Positions 58,845-64,000 of a stretch of DNA of 64,000 bases are shown piece after piece. Numbering within the stretch: the first letter of the stretch is position 1; each line of letters starts with the position of its first letter. The stretch spans positions 140,599 through 204,598 of the forward strand of contig NZ_LRBG01000036.1 in assembly GCF_001580545.1 (NCBI RefSeq). Reading direction: 5' to 3'. Origin of the DNA: Paraburkholderia monticola (lineage in GTDB: Bacteria; Pseudomonadota; Gammaproteobacteria; Burkholderiales; Burkholderiaceae). The notes under the pieces were generated by a model. The model was not told the DNA's origin. It did no database searches and saw only the letters and a list, made by a program, of their open reading frames with translations. The translations under genes and the position numbers were made by a program.

Positions 58845-60485
58845 GAGGCTGTGTAAAAACCCCGCGATCGCCTAGACTGAATCAACCTGTTGGCGCGAGA
58901 GGCGAAGATGGGGCGATTTGTCGAAGGTGCGGACCGCAATCAGGCAACGCTGCTGCCGGAATGTCTGGACGACTTTATCGCAGAAGACAATCCCGTCAGG
59001 ATCATTGGCGCATTCGTTGAAGAACTCGAGCTGGCTTCCCTGGGATTTGAAGGGACCATGCCTGCGAACACAGGCCGACCGTCTTACCGCCCCGCAGTGC
59101 TGCTCAAGATCTATATCTACGGCTATCTCAATCGCGTGCAGTCGAGCCGTCGCCTCGAGCGGGAGTGTCAGAGCAATGTCGAATTGATGTGGCTGACCGG
59201 CCGGCTCTCGCCAGACTTCAAGACGATTGCGGAGTTCAGGCGGAGTAATGGCGAGGGTATTCGCAACGTGTGCCGCCGCTTCGTGATGATCTGCCGTGAC
59301 CTGAAGCTCTTCACACAGGCGGTTGTGGCCATCGACAGCAGCAAGTTCAAGGCGGTCAACAGCCGCGACAATAACTTCACGCCCAACAAGATTGCCCGGC
59401 GTCAGCAGCAGATTGAGCAAAGCATCCAGCGTTATCTGGACGCACTGGAGACCGCTGATCGCACCCAACCAGCCGAGGTAGAAGCGAAGACCGAGCGGCT
59501 ACGGGAGAAGATCGAGACGCTCCGTGAACAGATGCGCGATCTGGATCACGCAGCGGAGCTTCTGAATGATCTGCCGGAAAAGCAGATCTCGATGACCGAT
59601 CCCGACTCACGCTCGATGATCTCGCAAGCGAAGGGTACGGGCGTGGTTGGCTACAACGTTCAGGTAGCCGTCGACACCCGACATCATCTCATCGTCACCC
59701 ACGAAGTCACGAACGTCGGCAGCGACCGGACGCAGTTGAGTCCGATAGCCAAAGCAGCGCGTGAGGCGATGGGCAAGAAAAGAATCAGGGCACTGGCGGA
59801 CCGTGGCTATTTCAGCGCACCGCAAATCAAGGCGTGCGAGGACGAGGATATTGCGGCGCTGGTGCCAAAAAGCCAAACCTCCGGTGCAAAGGCTGACGGC
59901 CGGTTCGATCGGGCCGACTTCATTTACATTGCCAGGGACGACCAGTACCTGTGCCCGGCGGGTCAACGTGCGATATATAGGTACACGTCGTTTGAACGCG
60001 CCAATCTGCTGAAACTGCGGACCTACTGGAGCAGTGCCTGTCCGCATTGCCCGCTCAGAAAGCAGTGCACGCCGGCTCCCTACCGGCGCATTCGCCGGTA
60101 GGAACACGAAGCGGTACTCGAGAGAATGCAACTCCGGCTGGATCGCCAGCTTGACGCCATGACGATACGGCGTCGAACGGTCGAACACGTGTTTGGCACA
60201 CTGAAGCACTGGATGGGCTCGACCCACTTCCAGACGCGCAGGCTTGGGTACGTCTCCACTGAAATGAGCTTGCATGTGCTGGCATACAACCTCAAGCGCG
60301 TCATCAGGATTCTCGGATTTGCAAAGACATTGCGAGCGATGAAGCTGGCGGGCACGTAATCTCACGCCTGACCGTGCTCGCTGGCATCGCGCAATCAGGA
60401 AACTCATAGCGGAACCGCAACTGCGAACACGCGACCTCACCCTTGCTCTGTCGGCCTGCCGGTACAGACGTTTTTACACAGCCTC
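58845..60485 (+). mobile_element. IS1182-family insertion sequence
   Basis: 1641 bases bounded by perfect inverted repeats GAGGCTGTGTAAAAAC (58845-58860) and its complement at 60470-60485. GGCC flanks both ends (58841-58844 and 60486-60489), either a 4-base target duplication or, since GGCC is a palindrome, an extension of the inverted repeats. It holds one transposase gene with an amber codon. It has inserted into non-coding accessory DNA between a lipoprotein gene and an AraC gene. A decayed relative lies at 31508-31994. Confidence 0.88.
58908..60359 (+). pseudogene. IS1182-type transposase interrupted by one amber codon
   Basis: 484 codons in one frame, start at the ATG after GGCGAAG. N-terminal InsH-like/DUF772 domain (GRFVEGADRNQATLLPECLDDFIAEDNPVRI, then LLKIYIYGYLNRVQSSRRLERECQ) and a C-terminal DDE part. 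The only disruption is TAG at 60099-60101 where relatives have TGG (Trp) in the RRI-x-RWEHEAVLE motif; the decayed copy at 31.7 kb keeps that TGG. The protein would end 86 codons early, before the VEHVFGTLKHWMG segment, so it is probably inactive unless the amber codon is suppressed. Confidence 0.85.
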
Positions 60486-61122
60486 GGCCATGAAGCGCCA
60501 CTCGCTGAGACACAATCGTTTGGACTTCCAGATGGCAGCTCCGCATCGCAATCCGCCGCTCGCGTGCCAAAAACGCGCGCCGCATCGTCGAACAATACAA
60601 GCGCAGTGACGCTCTCAATCGCGTGGACGCCTTCGCCTGCTCATTAGAATCCTCGGTCGGCCCAAACAGCTGGGTGACATCAAGCGTAAGCTCTGGACCA
60701 GTGATTCCGTGCTTGTGTGGGCGAGTCTGTTCAACCTGTTGCGTGAGGGAAGGGGTGAGGGTGGCCGTGGGAAGTGAGGAACCGCTCCCGTATCGAGTCA
60801 CCGGTTGCTGCAGGCGCGGATTCGTCGGAAGCCCTGCGGCCTCCCCAGACCTGTTGTGCTGGACTGTGTAATCAAGTAGTTCGCGACCAGTGACACAATT
60901 CCTTCGGCGGTAAGCATCTGAAAAATCGACGAAGTTTGCCGGGCAACAGGCTGAGCACCCATGGTTGACACAAATCCCGGTGCAGCGCAGACAGTTTTCC
61001 TTCGTTCTAACGGTGCGCGCCAGCGTTTTCACTGTTTGCGCCACTGATACGCGGGGAAAACACGTAGAAACCAGGGCGCGTCGTTATACGATGCATCGAC
61101 AGCTAGAGAAAGCGGACCAGTG
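60486..61122. other. Non-coding stretch with a gene fragment
   Basis: About 640 bases between the IS and the AraC gene. A short plus-strand stretch near 60540-60640 reads RIAIRRSRAKNARRIVEQYK and onward without start or end and may be a leftover of a deleted gene. Otherwise nothing recognisable. Confidence 0.35.
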
Positions 61123-62139
61123 ATGGAGCCAATGATTCGCGCAACCATGCTGCATGGTTACTTTCAGGTTGCCCGCAGGCATGGGCTGAACCCGCTTGCG
61201 CTTTTGCGCGACGTGGGCCTCGACGCCGACGTGCTCGTCCACCCCGAGCATCGGATGTCAGCGGCGGCGGGGTGTAGGCTGCTCGAAATCTCGGCAGAGC
61301 GTGCTGGCTGCCCGACGTTCGCCCTGGAGATGGCGGCGGGGCGGCAGGCGCAGGATATCGGCGCGGTCGGCCTTTTGCTTGCGAATCGCCGCACGCTTCG
61401 CGATGCCTTGCTTACCGCGGTGCATTACCGCCATGTGCTCAACGATGCGCTCGGTATCTACCTCGAATTCGAGGGCGAGATGGTTGCCATCCGTGCGGAG
61501 GTGATTTCAGATGCGCCACGACAAACCCGGCAGGCCACTGAGTTAGGCCTCGCGGTGCTGGCGCGCATTAGCGCGGCGCTCCTCGGTCCACAGTGGGAAC
61601 CCCACAGTGTGAACTTTACGCACGCGGCCCCCGCAGATACGGGCCCGCACGTCAGCTTCTTTGGCTGCCCGGTCGACTTCGACAGCGAGATCAACGGGAT
61701 CTTCTGTAAGGCGGCATTGCTGGATCTACCGAATCCCACGGCCGACGGAGAACTGGCGCGTTACGCCGAAACCTTGGTGAAACCGCTTGACGACGCGGTG
61801 CCTGAGTCAGTCGCGCTTGAAGTCCGCAAGATCCTCACGTTCCTCCTGCCGCTCGGGCAGGCATCTGTATCGGATGTCGCCGAGGCGCTGCACAAGAGCC
61901 GCCGTACCTTGCAGCGGCAGCTCCAGGCGGAGGGGCTCGACTACTTAAGCCTGCTCGATGAGGTGAGGCATGACCATGTGGTGCAGCACCTGGCGCACAC
62001 CCGCCATTCGATCGGGCGCGTGGCGGAACTGCTGGGGTTCTCGAGGCAGGCGTCATTCACCCACTGGTTTGTCGAACGGTTTGGGATGACGCCGCGAGCA
62101 TGGCGCGCACGTCCTGAGGCATCTGAGGGACAACGCTGA
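61123..62139 (+). CDS. AraC-type regulator with arabinose-binding-like N-terminal domain
   Basis: 338 residues. The N-terminal domain (LLRDVGLDADVLVHPEHRMSAAAGCRLLEISAERAGCPTFALEMAAGRQAQDIGAVGLLL, about 22-84) is of the type found in OruR/OxyR-unrelated AraC regulators such as ArgR/OruR of Pseudomonas. The C-terminus carries a double helix-turn-helix (ASVSDVAEALHKSRRTLQRQLQAEGLDYLSLLDEVRHDHVVQHL then SIGRVAELLGFSRQASFTHWFVERFGMTPRAWR). Target unknown; no catabolic genes are adjacent. ATG chosen over the GTG three bases earlier; neither has a strong site. Confidence 0.88.
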   Translation: MEPMIRATMLHGYFQVARRHGLNPLALLRDVGLDADVLVHPEHRMSAAAGCRLLEISAERAGCPTFALEMAAGRQAQDIGAVGLLLANRRTLRDALLTAVHYRHVLNDALGIYLEFEGEMVAIRAEVISDAPRQTRQATELGLAVLARISAALLGPQWEPHSVNFTHAAPADTGPHVSFFGCPVDFDSEINGIFCKAALLDLPNPTADGELARYAETLVKPLDDAVPESVALEVRKILTFLLPLGQASVSDVAEALHKSRRTLQRQLQAEGLDYLSLLDEVRHDHVVQHLAHTRHSIGRVAELLGFSRQASFTHWFVERFGMTPRAWRARPEASEGQR

Positions 62140-62356
62140 TCAGTGGTCAGCGTAGATCCGTTTTCGGGCGGCAAGACGACTCGTTCGGATCCGATGGCGC
62201 AGGTCGCTCGAGGTGAATAATTGACACGGGGCTTGACAAAGACCCTCGTGATGGGCCGGTTGTCAAAACGGAAAAACCGGCTCACGCTAAGGTCATACGC
62301 CACGCACTGACACCCGTGCCGATGCGCGAAGCTGACGAAGGGACAGGAACAGGGAC

Positions 62357-63577
62357 ATGAGCCTGGTCGATTATCAACTAATGGAAGTGGCAAGCGGCAA
62401 GGCCGTGAAGATGTGGACGCAGGGCGTCGCGATTGAGGAAGCGGCTTGCCGGCAACTGAGAAACACGGCCCGCATGCCGTTCGTGTTCAGGCACCTTGCC
62501 GTAATGCCGGACGTGCACGTGGGCAAAGGGGCGACGATCGGCAGTGTGATTCCGACACAAGGCGCGATCATCCCGGCGGCGGTGGGCGTCGATATCGGCT
62601 GCGGAATGATGGCGGTTCGAACGACGCTGACGGCCGCGGACCTGCCCGATTCGCTTTCAGGCGTGCGCGGCGCGATCGAGCGCGCCGTGCCGCACGGCAG
62701 CGCGCAAGGGCGACGCGACCCGGGCGCATGGTCGCGTCCGCCACCGGCCGTCGACGACGCCTGGAAACTGCTGGCGCCCGGTTTTCAGCGCATCGTCGAC
62801 AAGAATCCATCCCTCGCGCGCACGAACAACCACGCGCATGTTGGCACGCTCGGCACCGGCAATCACTTCATCGAGGTATGCCTCGACGAGGATGACGACG
62901 TCTGGTTCATGCTGCACAGCGGATCGCGCGGTGTGGGCAATGCGATCGGGAGCCTGTTCATCGAGCTGGCTCAGGCCGACATGCGTGAACACCTTGCGAC
63001 TCTTCCGGACAAAGATCTCGCGTACTTCAAGGAAGGTAGCCGGCACTTCGACGACTATGTTGAGGCGGTCGGCTGGGCGCAGGAGTACGCGCGCCGCAAC
63101 CGTGAGGTCATGATGAGTGCCGTGATCGGTGCGGTGCGCATGACTATCGGCAAACCCTTCACCATCGACGAGCACGCGGTGAACTGCCACCACAATTACG
63201 TGCAGAAGGAACGGCACTTCGGCGCCGACGTGTTCGTGACGCGTAAAGGGGCGGTGTCGGCACGGGTGGACGAGTTCGGCATCATTCCTGGTTCGATGGG
63301 CGCGAAGAGTTTCATCGTGCGCGGTCTCGGCAATGAAGAGAGCTTCTGCTCATGCAGTCACGGCGCCGGGCGCGCGATGAGCCGGAAGGAAGCCAAACGG
63401 CGTTTCACGGTCCAGGATCAAATCAGGGCGACGGCGCACGTCGAATGCCGGAAGGAGGCGGGGGTCGTCGATGAAATTCCAATGGCCTATAAAGACATCG
63501 ACGCCGTGATGGGCGCGCAGCGGAGCCTGGTCGCGGTGGTTCATTCGCTGCGTCAGGTGGTTTGCGTGAAGGGTTAG
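62357..63577 (+). CDS. rtcB: RtcB RNA-splicing ligase
   Basis: 406 residues, close to E. coli RtcB (408). It joins 2',3'-cyclic phosphate or 3'-phosphate RNA ends to 5'-hydroxyl ends with GTP and Mn2+. Metal-site residues are visible: Cys in VGVDIGCGMMAV (about 79), NHFIEVC (about 170), HSGSRGVGN (about 190) and HHNYVQKE (about 281). The guanylylated His is in CSHGAGRAMSRKEA (about 337). No rtcA or RtcR gene is present in the window, unlike the E. coli operon. A CDGSH gene follows 45 bases later. Confidence 0.96.
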   Translation: MSLVDYQLMEVASGKAVKMWTQGVAIEEAACRQLRNTARMPFVFRHLAVMPDVHVGKGATIGSVIPTQGAIIPAAVGVDIGCGMMAVRTTLTAADLPDSLSGVRGAIERAVPHGSAQGRRDPGAWSRPPPAVDDAWKLLAPGFQRIVDKNPSLARTNNHAHVGTLGTGNHFIEVCLDEDDDVWFMLHSGSRGVGNAIGSLFIELAQADMREHLATLPDKDLAYFKEGSRHFDDYVEAVGWAQEYARRNREVMMSAVIGAVRMTIGKPFTIDEHAVNCHHNYVQKERHFGADVFVTRKGAVSARVDEFGIIPGSMGAKSFIVRGLGNEESFCSCSHGAGRAMSRKEAKRRFTVQDQIRATAHVECRKEAGVVDEIPMAYKDIDAVMGAQRSLVAVVHSLRQVVCVKG

Positions 63578-63622
63578 GCTTTGACTGGCTTGCGACGGTC
63601 AGTCGATTCGTAGGAGGTGGAT

Positions 63623-63838
63623 ATGGCAACGGCAATCATCACCCCGAGGAATAACGGTCCGTATCACATCAAAGGTGATTTCACAATCACGACGCAAGGG
63701 GGCAGGCAGATTCAAGTCGACAAAGATGAGGTCTGGCTCTGCCGTTGCGGGCACTCGAATAACAAGCCGTTTTGCGACGGGTCGCATCGGAAGGGAGAGT
63801 TTAAGAGTGATCTGGATGAGGGGGCGGGTAAAGAATAG
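63623..63838 (+). CDS. CDGSH iron-sulfur domain protein
   Basis: 71 residues from the ATG after AGGAGG. The cluster ligands are clear: WLCRCGHSNNKPFCDGSHRKGEF, the C-x-C-x2-(S/T)-x3-P-x-C-D-G-(S/T)-H consensus of mitoNEET-type [2Fe-2S] proteins with three Cys and one His. A short N-terminal strand region (NGPYHIKGDFTITTQGGRQIQVDKDEV) precedes it. Bacterial members are soluble and their role in iron or redox handling is not settled. Follows rtcB on the same strand; shared transcription is possible. Confidence 0.93.
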   Translation: MATAIITPRNNGPYHIKGDFTITTQGGRQIQVDKDEVWLCRCGHSNNKPFCDGSHRKGEFKSDLDEGAGKE

Positions 63839-63864
63839 ATCTGCGCCGTCGCGGGACGAGCGTG

Positions 63865-63972
63865 AATGAACGAGCCTTCCCGTTTAGGGTTATTTGTATT
63901 CGATGCCTGCCCCATTCACATTGCTCCGGCGGGCAGGCATCGAATAAGCCTAAACGGGAAGGCTCGTTCATT
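63865..63972. repeat. 108-base nested palindrome
   Basis: Outer arms AATGAACGAGCCTTCCCG continuing to 63888 (24 bases) and 63949-63972 are perfect complements. Inner arms ATTCGATGCCTGCCC (63898-63912) and GGGCAGGCATCGAAT (63931-63945) are also perfect. They are separated from the outer arms by 9 and 3 bases and enclose an 18-base loop. The transcript would fold into a near-continuous 39-pair hairpin with one bulge. There is no T-run, so a terminator role for the CDGSH gene is uncertain. Other options are a miniature mobile element or a structured RNA. Confidence 0.85.
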
Positions 63973-64000
63973 GACGTGAGAAGTGCCATTCGCCGACGAC

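Noticed and set aside
60304..61044. 246-codon minus-strand frame beside the IS
   Set aside because: It crosses the IS right end and has a Cys/Arg/Thr-rich composition without a start signal or domain.
1..64000. CRISPR array, tRNA, rRNA or prophage
   Set aside because: No regularly spaced direct repeats, no cloverleaf-like tRNA sequence and no phage structural genes were recognised on either strand.

Overview
The window is high-GC, mostly densely coded DNA typical of a Burkholderiales chromosome. Paraburkholderia or Burkholderia is the best guess: there are several DUF4148-type small secreted proteins, many LysR regulators, an extra rpoD-like sigma factor, and FecR-OmpA-CHASE2 and MtnK-MtnA-aldolase operons. 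The genus call is inference from gene content. No rRNA, tRNA, CRISPR array or prophage was seen.

Layout. 0-8.6 kb: the 5' end of a response regulator gene, a DUF4148 protein, a minus-strand redox set (SnoaL-like, WrbA, YceI, azoreductase, NmrA-like) facing a LysR gene, then a second LysR gene divergent from a BBE-type FAD oxidase, and a ureidoglycolate lyase-like gene. 9-13.5 kb: CBS-BON protein, LuxR-type regulator, flavin monooxygenase-like protein, cysteine hydrolase. 13.6-20 kb: a small membrane protein, two divergent GH13 enzymes, an rpoD paralogue with a clear promoter and terminator, and a small conserved protein. 20-26 kb: FecR-OmpA-CHASE2 operon, two tandem DUF4148 paralogues, and an unrecognised membrane protein. 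26.5-29.7 kb: mtnK-mtnA-class II aldolase, probably salvage of methylthioribose or 5-deoxyribose.

30-32 kb is a patchy region of small hypothetical genes plus a decayed IS1182-like fragment. 32-39 kb holds a LysR gene and an SDR gene, then a minus-strand operon (tartrate/D-malate dehydrogenase, M14-type deacylase, a short ORF, GabD-like dehydrogenase) divergent from a DmlR-like regulator. 39.3-43.3 kb holds an Lrp/AsnC regulator, a class III aminotransferase, a GhrA-like reductase and a GNAT protein. 43.5-56 kb is a long plus-strand catabolic operon: aldehyde dehydrogenase, HAD, amine/amino acid oxidase, a complete peptide/opine-type ABC importer, a three-subunit flavin dehydrogenase of the HcnABC type, and a short AraC regulator. 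Two almost identical Lrp-like palindromes lie upstream of the GabD-like and aminotransferase genes. They suggest one local regulon for transaminating an amino compound and oxidising the resulting semialdehyde.

56-61 kb is an accessory patch with long non-coding stretches, an orphan FimB-sized tyrosine recombinase, a lipoprotein and a nearly intact IS1182-family element whose transposase carries one amber codon. 61-64 kb returns to ordinary genes: an AraC regulator, an RtcB RNA ligase and a CDGSH protein. It ends in a striking 108-bp nested palindrome.
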